Source of the DNA: Mesodorylaimus sp. YZB2_4
Taxonomy: Eukaryota > Nematoda > Enoplea > Dorylaimida > Dorylaimidae
Direction of reading: 5' to 3'
Length of the DNA: 64,000 bases
NCBI GenBank assembly: GCA_030248295.1
Contig: JASANH010000510.1
Coordinates: 338,876-402,875 of the forward strand
Shown here: piece after piece, positions 1 through 12,137 of the stretch
Layout of the letters: each line of letters starts with the position of its first letter
Position numbering within the stretch: position 1 is the stretch's first letter
Made by a program: the position numbers and the translations under genes
Notes under the pieces: generated by a model
Told to the model about the DNA's origin: nothing
Database searches by the model: none
The model's input: the letters and a program-made list of their open reading frames with translations, nothing else

Positions 1-226
1 TGCCATGCACGAGCATGTTTGGACAGGACGTACGTAGCTGAGGCAGCATGGCCTCAGAGTCTCGCCATTACACGGCAAGGCACATCCAAATATTTGCACG
101 AATTGGGAGCGATGGAAAAATGACATACGTGACAAATTTTCATCTTATCAAAGGTTTTTATTTGGTATACAACAAGTCGCGCTTAGCGACAGACAGTTTT
201 CTCGTCTACACGGAAACTTTTCTTAC

Positions 227-2491
227 CCGTCGTATACTTCAGCTTGATCCGAGCGGTCCTCGGAGGGTCACCGTAAAATTCAGGTAGCACAATCTTGTCT
301 TTCAACTCAACGTCGTGTCCTCCTTTGGCCCAATTGTAGACAAGGTCCTTACTGGAGTGGCTGTCTATAATAACGAGTATTGACACAATCGCTATTTTAG
401 AGCAAAAAATTTGCGGTTCAATCGCAAAGCTTTCTGTCAAATTTTGCATGAAAATATTTGCGCCAAAGCGGATGCATGGAATACTGTATACTCACATGTT
501 CCGAGTTTCAGTTTGCAATATTGTTTATCAAAGGGATACATCGACAGGTCCATTGGGCAATCGGCTGTCAACGAAATCCTATAATCAATAAATAATGCAG
601 CATTGGAGGCCGTAAAAACCCACAGGAATGGGAATATTTTTATATGTAACTTATTGTTGAAACTTCCAGACAGGGTGCTCCTCCTGCCGCTTACTTTCTG
701 CTATAATGTACATGACCAGTTGCATTCAATCTGAAAAATGCTCTGTGAGTCACAGAGTTTTCATTATCCACTTCGGCTGATATTGCATTTAGAAAATATG
801 TATCGGGTTTCCACAAATAGCTCAATGCTGCCATGGGAAGATTCAATTCCGTGACCCCGTCGTATTCTACTGGATCGTAAACGAGACGATAGTCGGCCCA
901 TCGCTCTCGGTAATACATCTCTATTCCAAAGTCCTGAAACATGTCATGGAATAAACTGGGTGATGTGGCAGTTATGGCGCATGGCTTCGACCTACCATGG
1001 AAGAATCCGACACTGAATGCACACGAATAATCATGATGGACACGGTCACTTCCACCGGCTTGTCTTCTTCCAATTTCGGAAGAAGATATTTGTCGTAGTT
1101 GCTATCGTTCATAAAACCCGTCCATTGCTTGAATCTGAAGTGGTACTGTCGTGTCATGCCATTTACTGCCGCCAAGCATAGCTATGATGCACTCAGGGGC
1201 GCAGAACGCAATGTATTCGGATTAATTAGCAGATAAGGATTTATCGTTGATTTTTCTATCCGTGTATCGAATCTTTCAACTTGCGATTATCATTTCTTTG
1301 AAACGTACAGTATTTTCATCAATGTGTCCAGCTGACTGCTGATTTCTGCTAATGCATTGTCATTAAGTGCTGCGTTATGGCACATGTTCATCATTATGTA
1401 CCTTTTTTGCAACTTACCTGGAGCAAAGATTGTCTTTGAATGTTGCTCCAGTTCAGCTACAGCCAAAATGGTACACCCCTAACCCCTCTCAATCCTCAAT
1501 TCGTAATCAGGTACTCTTTCATGTCGTACCAGTTAACTTGAGCAAGATCATGTGGGCGAGAAAATGTCACAAATCAATCTCAGTGTCAGTGTCAGCTCCA
1601 TCTTGCTTGACATAATAATGTTACTGTGTCTCTCCTTTGCACTTCTTGCTGTTTTTCTGATCTTCAAATGCTCAAGCTTTCCTTCGGCCCCTAATAAATC
1701 TGTTTTGCAGCCTTGCTATGCTACTCTTGCCATAAATCAGCAGACCTAATGCCCACTTTAGCACACCTTTCACCCACCCTCGTTTGCATCATCTGGACGA
1801 AACTTGCATGTTGAAGACTCTATGATTAACGTATTTTGATGAGTTTCGGGCGGGCGCATTGGCATATGACGTCCATTTGTCACATTTGTGCTTTACTACT
1901 TTCTCCTCCTCATTTCTGCATTAGCTATTGCAGCGAATGACGCGATACGCACTAAAGATACTGCTGTGGCGGGCTAGACGAGACGGCGTGAAGTGAAAGT
2001 CCAGAAGTATGATAAAATTTGGCAGTCAAAAACGTTACAATCAACAAGGGTTAAAGTTTGGAAAACTTAGACCAGCTGATCGTGAGTCATTCTGTTCTAC
2101 GGGTCTTAGAATTATGATTATCGAAGCAGCGCTGCTTACAACGCGAGTGCTACATTTCAAAGACCATGTAAAAATTTGAATTTCCCGCCGAGTCATGCAT
2201 CGCTAAAAATTCAAAAGGTGCTTACATATTTCGTTTTTGCCTGGCTTGAAACGACGAATCGATATCCAATTTTAATTTCCTAAGGTCCTCGAGTGGATCA
2301 GCGGGCGTAAGAGGGGGAGTCCTTGAAATCTTATCTCGAGTTGGGAAGAGAGTTCTTCGCACACTTGGAGCTGGCGTTGTTGATGCCGATGATTCAAGGC
2401 CAACTTTGATGAATTGAGAACTCACATTAATAGTGTCGTAGAAAATAAGAGATAGGAACAAGAAAATATGCGGATTTAAAAAAACAGGCAT
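227..2491 (-). CDS. Cys-loop ligand-gated ion channel, N-terminal half (partial)
   Basis: Five exons: 2226-2491, 996-1134, 695-933, 496-578, 227-364. All four junction phases agree and every intron is GT-AG, giving 288 codons before the frame leaves through a GTAAGA donor at 226. Exon 1 has a signal peptide (MPVFLNPHIFLFLSLIFYD) and an unusual Thr/Pro-rich linker with basic pairs. Exon 2 carries the N-terminal helix motif NYDKYLLPKL and PVEVTVSI. Exon 3 has WADYRL and LWKPDTYFLN (loop D/A region). Exon 4 has the signature Cys-loop CPMDLSMYPFDKQYC with exactly 13 residues between the cysteines. Exon 5 has VYNW and the following beta strands. CPMDL and the loop sequence point to the anion-channel (GABA/glutamate/glycine-like) branch rather than nicotinic receptors. 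The membrane segments M1-M4 would lie off the left edge, so ion selectivity cannot be read. The ligand is unknown. Confidence 0.85.
1135..2225 (-). other. intron 1 of the channel gene
   Basis: About 1.1 kb between the signal-peptide exon and the first extracellular-domain exon. The donor is GTAAGC at 2225 and the acceptor is a CTTCAG ending at 1135. The small open frames on the plus strand at 1367-1749 have no recognisable domain, codon bias or splice support, and I treat them as chance. Confidence 0.6.
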
Positions 2492-4900
2492 TAGAAAGCG
2501 ATCAGAGGGCAGATTTTAGTTAAGTAATATAGTAATTAATTAGTCAGTCAATTAATTAGTGTGAATTAATTAATGTAAAATAACAATTTTTCCACTGGTC
2601 TTTTTCAATTAATACAAATGCATTACTATGATCTGATCATGAGTGACCTTCATGAATTCCAGAAGTAGCAGCACGGGGACTAACAAGCTGATAAGTAACA
2701 AAAACTGAAGAGCAGAACAAATAAATGATAAGAACAGCACTAGACTAAGAAAAATTAACAGGCGGAACAGTTCGGAGGCAGTCCATCAGGAGCCTTATAT
2801 AGTATGGCCACACATCGACATCATTGATAAGAGTGCTTAGTCACTTATCACTAATAAACCTTAACGGCTCTACTGGTCCACTCTTCCACGACAATGAGGC
2901 AACTGCAAAACACCTAGCTTCCTTTTCTGCTACCTAAAATACAGCCTTTTGTTTTAGCATCTACGTAAGCACCGTATGGGCAATACCACCTGACGTCGAA
3001 CCATTTCTTCATCACTAACCTTCTGATAGACAAAGAGTGAAAAACGAGTGCAAGCTGATGGAAAAGAGTAGCTACAATCACTCATTTGCTAACTTTTGCT
3101 GAAAGAACATTGGCGAAACACGCCCTATGTTTTACCACAGTGGAGGATGCAGGACGTGCTAGTCATATCCGGGGGAAAGGGGTGAGAACAAATGGCAAAG
3201 TAAAGCAGAATACGTGACTTTGGATGCTGGTTTTCGAAAAACGAGAAGACGACAGACGATGGTTATTTGTTTTAAGGAGAAAGACAACCAATGTTTTTTT
3301 ATGAATTTTTCTGGCGCATCTTTATCATCAAAGAGGTCCGAAAGCTTAACAAACATGAGTGTTGGAATTTGGATGATGACACGCAATAAGATCTTTTCTA
3401 ATGGACTCATGTACCCGAGAAAAAAGGGCAACAAAAAAATAGTTGTAGGTCACCAAAGAAGACATAAAATATGTCATATAATAATATATAGATATATACA
3501 AAAAAATAAGTAGTTCATCAAGGATCTATTGAGGATCTTGCATTATCAAAAGCGTCGCCCCTGGACGTTTCTGCAGTCAGACGAAAGCACGGGTGCGGCT
3601 TCTTGTGACGGAAGGGATCGTTCTGTAGCTGCATCGTCTAACTATCAACCACAAATGTCCCTAAAAGTAACGGGCTCCCTGCGACCCCAATGCCCTGAAT
3701 GCTGTTGTGACGGGGGGAGGGGGGGCTGGCCTAGAACAGAAATAACGCTCTTCATTGCTTTCGGTCGCTCGATAGGTCTCCATCTAATTGCTCTGAATTC
3801 GTGGGGGCCACCATTCTTATCTGACCAACCCATGTGACATACCTGCTATGATGTGAGCCAAGGGCCAGCCAGGGACTTCGATTAGTACAGTCTCAAGGGT
3901 TCTTTACGGTCGTTGTCTCCCTGCGGTTCGTACTGGAAGAGTCCAGGAGTTGACTCCGGGGCAGGTACTTGGTTTGTCCGCGGATGAGTCCGTGGGTTAG
4001 ATGTAGGACTGTCGAGACATCGTCGTGCATTGCTAAGCTCGTAAAGGATCTTCTGCTCTTAACTGTGGTCTTTACTGGGCCGTCGACATAGGAACTGGCC
4101 GCCAGGGTGGACATGTTAGGACCACCTGCATTCGACCAGCAGTCAGGCTAGTGTACCATTGCACGGAGCAGTTGCAGGCACCAATGGAAGGCGCGGCAAA
4201 CACGCCTGAGAGGCTGTTGCTGGAATCGGGATCCCTGTGATCGATACTCTGCACGCAACCTTTCTACCAGGCTTAGGCCATCTATAGAAGACCCCGGACA
4301 GCTCGCTTGTAAGATCAGCCCGAACCCGCCGTCACGTGAAAATATCGTTTGTCGTTACAGATTTACTTGCAACTCCGATTTGGAGATTCGATTTCGCTGA
4401 ACAAGATTCGCTTTTTTTAGGTTTTCAACCCTCCCTGGCCAAAGTTGCGGGGCCATACTCTCCAGATCATGGGCCCATGCTAAAAGACGGTTTCGATCGA
4501 TATCTCCCGAACCGATCAAAGTTTCGCGAAATCCAATTGGATTAGGGTCATAAGTTAAGTAGCGAAGTCCATCACGCCGTTTATGGCGCCGAAAAGCCCT
4601 GCTGCCTGCAAGTATACTGTATGTAGACTTTGTTTGATACGTAATAAAGCGGTGTTTTTTTTGTGAACCGCACTGAATCATACCATTGCTACCTATCCTC
4701 TGTTGTAAGCAGCTGATGACCATACCAGACAAGCAAAGACGATGATTTGCCCAAGGCTATTACTCACGCTTTGAAACATAAAACCAGCGAGTCCATGAAG
4801 AGTACGTTTTCTGACTTGCCAGCTCAAACAGTGGCTCTCCTGATGGCAAGTTTTATTGCGCCTGAATTCTGCTATAGGCTCTTTGCGCGTAATTATGTGT
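2492..4900. other. intergenic, no gene recognised
   Basis: The first part (2510-2600) is AT-rich with repeated TTAATTAG/TTAATTAA words. 3150-3520 has purine-rich open frames with no domain. 3890-4260 is GC-richer and holds short inverted pieces. I see no coding exon, tRNA or promoter that I can defend. Confidence 0.5.
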
Positions 4901-4910
4901 CACCCATCCT

Positions 4911-5250
4911 GGCAAGCAGGCTAGGGAGGTTGCCGACCGAAGTCGGCGGGAAAGGAACTCCGACTAAAATAGGCAAGTCTTGCGACTGTATCTACGGTTG
5001 GAACGTCAACCCGAGGGGTTGACGTCTCCCAGCCAGGCCCTGGCCTACTAGGCATGAGGGTTACACCTGCGCGGCTGGGTCACAGCTGTAACCAGCATTC
5101 CTGACGATCGGAAGATCAGTATTCTCCCCTGGCTGATTGTGAGAGACCATTATGGTTGATGTCTCAGCGGCATGGCAGGTATAGTTGCGAGACTTGCCTT
5201 GCGCCAGTCGGAGCTTCCTTGTACCCTAGACTTCGGTCTCTCATGTCTCG
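4911..5250. repeat. foldback (inverted-repeat) element, copy 1
   Basis: The left arm, 4911 to about 5030, contains GACCGAAGTCGGCGGG, then CTCCGACTAAAATAGGCAAG and a TTGCGACT motif. The right arm, about 5150-5250, carries the reverse complement in the same order with mismatches (GTTGCGAGACTTGCC, CAGTCGGAGCTTCC, GACTTCGGTCTCTC). The spacer is about 100 bp. A small palindrome, GTCAACCCGAGGGGTTGAC, sits in the left arm near 5004-5022. The same sequence family appears inside the amine-receptor intron at 45.6-46.2 kb, so it is a dispersed non-autonomous repeat. No target duplication was identified. Confidence 0.75.
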
Positions 5251-5263
5251 CTCCGCCTGGGGG

Positions 5264-6750
5264 CGCGTTACACAATACAGCAGCAGACGTGATAAATTTA
5301 ATTCAGTTATAACTCTAATTTGCTAGGCATAGTACCCGAGGACCCGACATTTGGATTTCGCGAAATTCTGATCGTTCGAGGGAGTGTCGATCAAGAACGT
5401 CATCTGCAGTGTGGACCCTTATAGTGTAAAAAAACGGGTCCGCAAATTTGACCAAGGAAGGGTTGGAACATATCCCTGCTCTCAACTGCCTCCCATGAGA
5501 AGTATCGCGTGCCAAGCACCTGCCCGCATTGCCCAATATAGTTTTACTTGCCAAAAAAGCGCTAAGATCTTGACATGAGAATCGGGATGATTTTGGAATA
5601 AGCTCGGTAAGAAAACACGCCCTTGGCTAAAATCATGGCGAGGTTCTTGCGAAAATTTTTGTCACGACTTTTTCATGCCGGACCCAGCCTCCAGGAACTT
5701 GCGGAATGAGCATAAAACTACTATAATCTTGCTAAGACACTCGTCGGCGGTGAGGAAGATCATTTTAAGGCGCGAAAAAATTCGCGGGAAACACGAAATG
5801 CGGGCGCGATTACGCCCCATCCAATGCCGCTGACGTGGGCTGCAGGATAGAAATGGGCACTTTTAAATTGCCAGTAAGAAGAATCGTGGACGCAAACGAC
5901 ATCCTGAAGATGACAGAACATTGCCATGCTCATAAGACTCAGGAACTTTGACTGTGTTTCCAAAGTGGATAAAGAAGAGGCTGCAACTTCTTTGCAATCC
6001 TAGTAACCTCGCACCCTCGGCGTCTATGAGGCCATGAGTTCTTCTGCTCGCCAGTATTCATGTGTATCTGATTTTTTCCTGGCACAAAATCATCTACGGC
6101 AGCCAAAAGATGCTGTACAAATAATTTCCCAGGCTTTTGCAAATGAAATCCGGTTGACAGGGGACGAGAAAAAAAGGACAAGGAAGCCTTTGACTAACAT
6201 AAAAGTTAGTAGGTGCCTACCACTGTTAGGGTCTCGAAGGCATTATTAAATTTACTGTAGATAGTGTAACTCCGAGTTCAGCACAGTTCTGATGTGAAAA
6301 GAGAAAAACTGCCACGTAACCGCCTACTACCCCATTTCCATATTGAGACTATGCAATCACCTTGTTACGCTTGAGTGCATTTGTTCATAATGCATTCACT
6401 CCATAAGCGACCAGATCCAGTCTTCTAACGCTGTTAAACCTTTGAAAATTGCTCACATTCTCTTGGCGAGGAACTCCCCCGCTATCCTCATATTTCTTAA
6501 AAACCTCTTGACCTACTTTTCGCTTTCTGCTCATCCATAATAAGGGTTAATTAGTAGAGAAAGATCGAGTCTTTGCACTAGAAAATTGCAGGGATGCCAG
6601 GGGCAGCTGAGCTCATCGTCTAACCCCTCATTATTATCATTCACAGTGATGTATCCTATTCGATGCATGCGCATGGAGGTTGTGCTCATTTGCAGTTACG
6701 TTTCCACGCAGGTAGGCCTGACACATTCTTTCTGGTTAAGCTGACTTGAT
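5264..6750. other. intergenic, no gene recognised
   Basis: Short open frames occur on both strands without domains, signal peptides or splice-phase support. No repeat unit was recognised here. Confidence 0.4.
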
Positions 6751-6755
6751 CCAAC

Positions 6756-8130
6756 ATGAACTGCTACTTTCGGTGTGTACTCCTGTGGGGAGCAATGTCA
6801 ATAATAATACGTTGTCATGCTCAGTATTGGGCTGGTGGCGGATACGTTGGAAAACGTAAGTGAAAATGCGATGAGCTTGTATGGAAAGCTTGCTATCGCG
6901 CGTCTGTGCGGCGGGGCTAAGCTGGCAACTACAGTGACAGTTGACAAAGGGCATTTAAATGCTTATTGCACTAATAGCGAGCACTGTCATTCGCATTAGC
7001 AATGACGGAAATTGGAAGCTGTCATGGCGCAAATTATTGTATCAAAGCTTGTCAAACGTCCCACATGACCAACGTGCACTGCACGCACTGATCGTGATAT
7101 AAGTCTCATTCTCATTCGCAGCCTATGATCAGTATCAATACGCGAAGGGCAAAGCATTGGTTGTCCAGCCTCAATGGATCAATTCACAGCCGATCATCGC
7201 GCCAGCTCCAGTAATGGTTGCTGCCCCGTTACCTCAGACCACATTTCATCACCCGCCACCATTCGAGCCACTGTTCGCCACTTGGCCAGGTGGCGTATAT
7301 CCTGGAGCGTTGGTGCAAACGAAAAGTTACTACAGCTGCTTAGGGGTGTTTCCATTGAGAGTCGTATGCCCAGATGGGCGGGATCCACAAATGGTGGTGC
7401 GGTGGAGAAGACAGGTGGGTACTCCCAACTGCCTAACCGTATGTGGGTAGATCCTATATCCCATATAAAGGAGCCCGATCTCTTTACGATTGCATCTGCA
7501 TAACCAGCCATAGGTTGTTGCAGGACTGTCTAGGATGTACTGTGGATACTCGTATTTCATACAGGGTAGGAAACTCGACACATTGTTACGGCATCTTCTT
7601 AAAACTTCAGAACTTTAGGCTATTTTACTGAGCTGCAGGATTTGTGCTTCTAAAATCTATTTACATAGTAGGAAACTCATACTTTTTGAAGCATGATGGT
7701 AGGCACTGTGCATACAGTCTAAAATGGTTTCTCTCCGTTTATCATTCATCTTTTGGTTCATGACACAAATTTCATTGAGGTGCATCGGATCGGAGCTTTG
7801 AAGGATATCCTCAAAGGTCTGATATACCTGAATTTACTACTCGCTTAAAAAAGGTGCAAAAAGAATCGATTTAAATACTGAGTAAAAGTTGGTAGTCTAT
7901 TATCGACTGATAACTTAAAACTGAAATTCTGGGCTAACAAAGCTCGTTCATTCTAGGACTATCGATGCGACAGTTATATCTATGCATACTGCGGCAGCTC
8001 GGACCAAGTGAAAGATGGGGTAGTGATTTATGAAGAGGACTGCTATCAAAATTGCTTCACCGCTGAAGAACGGCTTTTTATACCGTACTATAAAGGTATA
8101 GTCGTCAGCAGACCATTAAAACATAAATGA
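6756..8130 (+). CDS. secreted Kunitz/BPTI-like domain protein
   Basis: Three exons: 6756-6855, 7122-7414, 7957-8130 (stop TGA). Donors are GTAAGT and GTGGGT; acceptors are TTCGCAG and TTCTAG. Phases agree and give 188 residues. Exon 1 is a signal peptide ending about ...IIIRCHA. Exon 2 starts with a Pro/Gln-rich spacer (residues about 34-100). Residues 106-164 carry six cysteines: two in exon 2 and four in exon 3, including CDSYIYAYCG and CYQNC. The last four match the Kunitz spacing C-x7-C...C-x3-C. The first half is looser than usual: C1-x9-C2 instead of x8, and 18 residues to C3. Kunitz domains usually inhibit serine proteases or block channels; the reactive-site residue cannot be assigned safely. 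The intron splitting the domain and the secretion signal support a real gene. It could also be a divergent non-inhibitory Kunitz fold. Confidence 0.7.
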
Positions 8131-8304
8131 CGCGGCACTAATGTCCATAGTGTGATAGATTATGACTAGCAGACTTAGCAGCTAGAGATGACACGATCGT
8201 ATGTCTGATATCCAAGAAATTATCATGACTAGTTATTCACAAAATATTATAGTGTTATTATTGATAGCTTATCTTATAATATAGCAGTAAAATCTGACAA
8301 CAAC

Positions 8305-8350
8305 TGCAGTTGCTTGGGAGTTTCCATTGAGAGTCATCTGCCAAGTTGGT
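8305..8350 (+). pseudogene. frameshifted echo of the Kunitz exon 2
   Basis: The sequence around TTTCCATTGAGAGTC at 8322-8336 repeats the stretch at 7346-7362 within the Kunitz exon, with flanking similarity (TGCTTGGGAG here versus TGCTTAGGGGTG there). Two bases are missing, so the frame is broken. It lies about 175 bp downstream of the gene's stop, on the same strand. Probably a decayed partial tandem duplication. Confidence 0.55.
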
Positions 8351-8599
8351 CGCGCGGTGACGAATACTCACTTTTTTGAAAAAGACCCTTCACTGTTCCT
8401 ATAAAATTTGAAAATACATAATACTGCTTATATAATAGATGAAATGGTCTTTGCGTGATCTGTGCGCGCATGCACACCTCGAGACAAATTTGCATATTTC
8501 TGTATTCGTAAGTTTTCTCTTTTTGTGACAAAAATTCTGAGTAAGGTCGCTAAAAATTGAGTGTTATCGGTAATAAAACTCTGCTATTGTGGGTTCGTA

Positions 8600-10359
8600 A
8601 TGGGACGTCGATGTATTGTTAATGGATGCACGTCTAAAGCGGAGGCGATAGAATTTTTATCAGAAATTTCGAAAAACGGTCATGCCCGTTGTCCCGTTCA
8701 TTATGTCGATACAAACGAATGCAAATGTTCTGCAACGACGAAATTGTTTTCCGATTACGCATTTCCAAAAAGTCCTGCCCTGCGGAAGCTGTGGTCTCTA
8801 TTACTAAAATTGGGAGATAATTATCGCCCAAAAACAAACGAAATCGTGTGCTCTAAGCATTTTAATTTGGCAACGAAAGGGTCGAATGTGCAACGCCAGA
8901 AGGTTCCGATCCTGCATATTGGTCGGCCGGATTCTGAAATCCAACACATTTTGAGCGCTCATGTGGCGACAGTGATCGAGCAGCAAGTAGTTATCGGATT
9001 GTCGAGTCCAACCAAGAAATCTGTCAACGCTCATTCGGTCGATGCGACAGTAGCAATTAATTCGCTGGAAACAACTGAAAATGTTGTAAAACTACGATCT
9101 GATCCTAACGACAAGGAATCCATGGCGGGATTTTGTAGGTTCCATGCATTTTCGTAAATCTTTTGTACTTGCATACAGTAGATACATGATATTTAGGCGA
9201 TGATTTTACGAATATGGTGGAAAACGCGAGTCAACCGATTTGTTCAACAAATTTCGTCGCTTGCGCCCAAGAGGAAGTAAACGAAGCGAAGGTGGTCATC
9301 TTTGATTTGAAGTCGAGAGAAGACGTTCAGTCTGCGAGCTCGCGGCCAGCGAAAATCAGCGGAGTGAGCAGAAGTCTCGAGAAAATGAAAAGAATTCCAT
9401 TGACCGTGGTCAGACGAGAAGCGGAGACGGATCTCGACATAGACGGAATGGCCGACGAAGACTTTCGAATTTTATTCGGAGTCGAGAGGAAAATCTGTAA
9501 GTTGTTGTTCGAAAAATTGGAACCAGTCGCGCGTTCTGCCACTTATTGGAAAGGGGACTCCAAGACCACTGAGGAACAAAGGCCAACCACGTCGAAACAG
9601 AAGTCGCAGCGAGTATACATGAACGAGCTCTTGTGCTTCTTGCTGCATCTTCGTCACAAACCAAATATGGAATTTCTCTGCTTGATTTTCAATTGGTCGG
9701 CTGAGTGGATATCGGAAATTATTAACACGTGGTTGGATATTTTTTCGCGACAGCTCGAATGGAAGGTGCGGCTTCCTGACCCACTGACTTGCCGTCGAGT
9801 ATTGCCACCAGCCATGGCCAGCGTGTACCCGAGGCTTCGATGTATCATCGATTGCATGGAATTATTCGTTCAATGCCCTGATGGAACACCCGAACAAGCA
9901 GCCGCTTATAGCGAATACAAGAAATATACTTCATGCAAGGTCTTAGTCGCAATTTCGGGCAGTGGTCTAGTCGCCTTTGTATCGTCAGCGTGGGCTGGGG
10001 GAACTAGCGATAACTGCATCTTCAAACATTGCGGATTATTGGAGCTTCTGCAAAACGGTGATCAAGTATTAGCGGACAGTAGCTTCCGAATAAACGACGA
10101 ATTATTACGACGTGGCATCGAAATCAACATTCCCCCGGCCAGAACTGGCGTCCCTCAGTTTCTAGCAGATCACGTATTTGAAGGCCAGCGTATTGCTCAT
10201 AGAATTCGTGTTGAGCGGGTCATTAAACGTATGAAATCGTACCAAATTTTGCAAGGTGTCTTGCCAATGAGTCCGTTTGTGGACGAAATTTTTAAATGCG
10301 TGGCTATCCTTGTTAACTTGCAACATGAAATCGCCCATTCCGATGGTAATGTTTTATGA
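8600..10359 (+). CDS. THAP-DDE transposase (DDE_Tnp_4 type)
   Basis: Two exons, 8600-9134 and 9197-10359, joined across a 62-bp GT-AG intron; the split codon TGC restores one frame of 565 residues. Start chosen at 8600 because MGRRCIVNGC is the usual beginning of a THAP zinc finger; the upstream in-frame ATG at 8561 adds only 13 residues. The N-terminus has C-x4-C, a central FPKSPALRKLW and a distal CSKHF, the C2CH pattern of THAP DNA-binding domains. Exon 2 has the DDE fold: IIDCMELF (D397), GTSDNCIF (D450), LADSSF, and RVERVIKR (E518), with the NLQHE tail. This combination is known from eukaryotic ISL2EU/Harbinger-like DNA transposons and from domesticated THAP genes. No internal stop or frameshift is present, so it is recent, active or domesticated. 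No terminal inverted repeats or target duplications were found by eye. Confidence 0.85.
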
Positions 10360-10499
10360 TACGTCCTTGTGTTTTACTTTTCGTTCGCTTTTTTATTGGA
10401 CGGTTTTGTTTCGTTTGTTTTTCGTCATGCAGGATGACGAGGGGGGAGGCTGGCTCCAAATTGCTGAATGCTAAATTCCGAACAATTTTTTTAAATTTT

Positions 10500-10920
10500 T
10501 GTTCGAGCCGAAGCCCCCTTTGCCTATAGCCGGCCAGCAGTCAAACCTTAGCAGGGCTGTGCAGGGACCAGCACACACAGCAGCTTCCCTCTGCGTGTCT
10601 CCACTAGGAGCACCTTCGCGCGAGGGCATCCTGGATTGCTCACCGACTTGCTCGGACGATCACGGGTGGGCTTTAACCTCTGTCGGTGTTAACCAGCCGA
10701 GACTGTCTCCTCGTTTGGCGTCCATCTCTCCCCTCGGAGTACCTCGGCGGTGCCGGGTGAGTCACCCAAGGCCTGGCGTGCAAGGTCAGCGAGGGTTTAT
10801 GGTTCGTAAACCGACCTCCATAACCGGGGATCGAACCCAGGACGAGTCCAGCCACTCGCTCCCAAGCAATACGGAGAGACAAATGGCGAACCACTGCACC
10901 ACCGCGGCCGCAAGATGCTG
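10500..10920 (-). mobile_element. tRNA-derived SINE
   Basis: On the minus strand a pol III internal promoter is visible: A box TGGTGCAGTGG (10901-10891) and B box GGTTCGATCCC (10837-10827), 53 bp apart. That spacing fits a tRNA head with a long variable arm (Leu/Ser-like), degenerated. The GC-rich body runs on to about 10500, where an AT-rich TTTTTTTAAATTTTTG stretch may be the tail. The tRNA cloverleaf does not close, so it is a SINE rather than a tRNA gene. It lies just 3' of the THAP transposase. Confidence 0.7.
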
Positions 10921-12137
10921 AACAATGCCAGCATCCGACCGTCAGCGTGACTGGTCTGCTGATCTGCTTGAAGAAATGAAATATCAAAATTGGGTTGACG
11001 TCTTTGGCACCACGCCCTCATCAGCCTGACCTGGTTCATCGCTGTCTATATCTGATAAGACAACTCAAAAAAACTCAGGAGGACAAACCTGCTCCAAAGA
11101 GGGACTCAATAGCAATTTGGGACAACTTGGGATTTTTCAATTATTATAACTAGTGTGCCACACAGTTTTATTTTTATGCAGAAAGCCGTCAAAATTATGA
11201 TTTTCAATTCGGCAGATGCGCAGTCGGGTCGGATTGAGCCGATCCACCCATCGTTTCGGTGAGTTGGTCGATGCTGGGAGCGATGATTTTTCAGGGTGAA
11301 TATTTGCTGGGCGATGTCAAGGCGAAATGGACGAAAAGTGGATTTGGGGGGGGGGGGGGAGTATAGGAAAACGCATTTGGTGGACGTCCTCTATGGAGCT
11401 CTGCATAGCAAATAGGTTCCTGGATATACAATACTGCATATACTGTATTTTTCCATAAGCTTGAGCAAAAGCACGTTCGTAAAATACAACTTGCTGTACG
11501 CAGTCCCCATGAACAAGTACAAAAAGTAGCACATTTAAGATGAGTGTCACATTTTTTGAATCACGAGATTATTAAAATGCAGTTACACTTTTTCTCAATC
11601 ATCAGTCTGTCGAACGTATTGCGCATACTACAACTCATGAATTTATACATGTTCGCACATTAGACAAACTTACTTTATTGTCTAATGAAGAAGATTGTGA
11701 ATACCGTATGGCCTATATTCATGCGAATAGAAAATATTATTACACTTACTGTACAGTTATGCTGCGCGAACTGTAACGTTCGTACCTACAGTAGTCGCAT
11801 AAATTAGGCTGACAGGTCTTACTATTATCAAGTTGTTGGTGTCTGGAAAATTGTTCAGCACCGTGTTAGTATCCAACACTTTTTGCCTTTGCGTTCAAGC
11901 ACTTGGACATGCACTGTTTTCTTCCACATGTTCGTGTCATCACGAGCACATTGCGACGTTAAAATATAGCGTATTTTCACAAAACACGAAACTTAAAAAT
12001 TTTTGCTAGACGGCAGGTAGGTGCATACATTATGCCCATGGTAGACTACTGTATATCACGTCGTATTCATATCACACTTTGTCTCTGTCGCATTTACAGT
12101 GTAGCACAGTGAAAGCAGGCTGGCCCGCGGATAAGAC
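10921..12137. other. intergenic, no gene recognised
   Basis: AT-rich, with a poly-G run at about 11346-11359. No exon or RNA gene can be supported. Confidence 0.4.

Noticed and set aside
3980..4000. CGGATGAGTCCGTGGG resembling a hammerhead ribozyme core
   Set aside because: The conserved CUGAUGA is not present (CGGATGA instead) and no GAAA partner or closing stems are visible.
10673..10987. Minus-strand frames with peptide like SGWTRPGFDPRL
   Set aside because: This is the usual translation of a tRNA-derived SINE head, not a protein gene.
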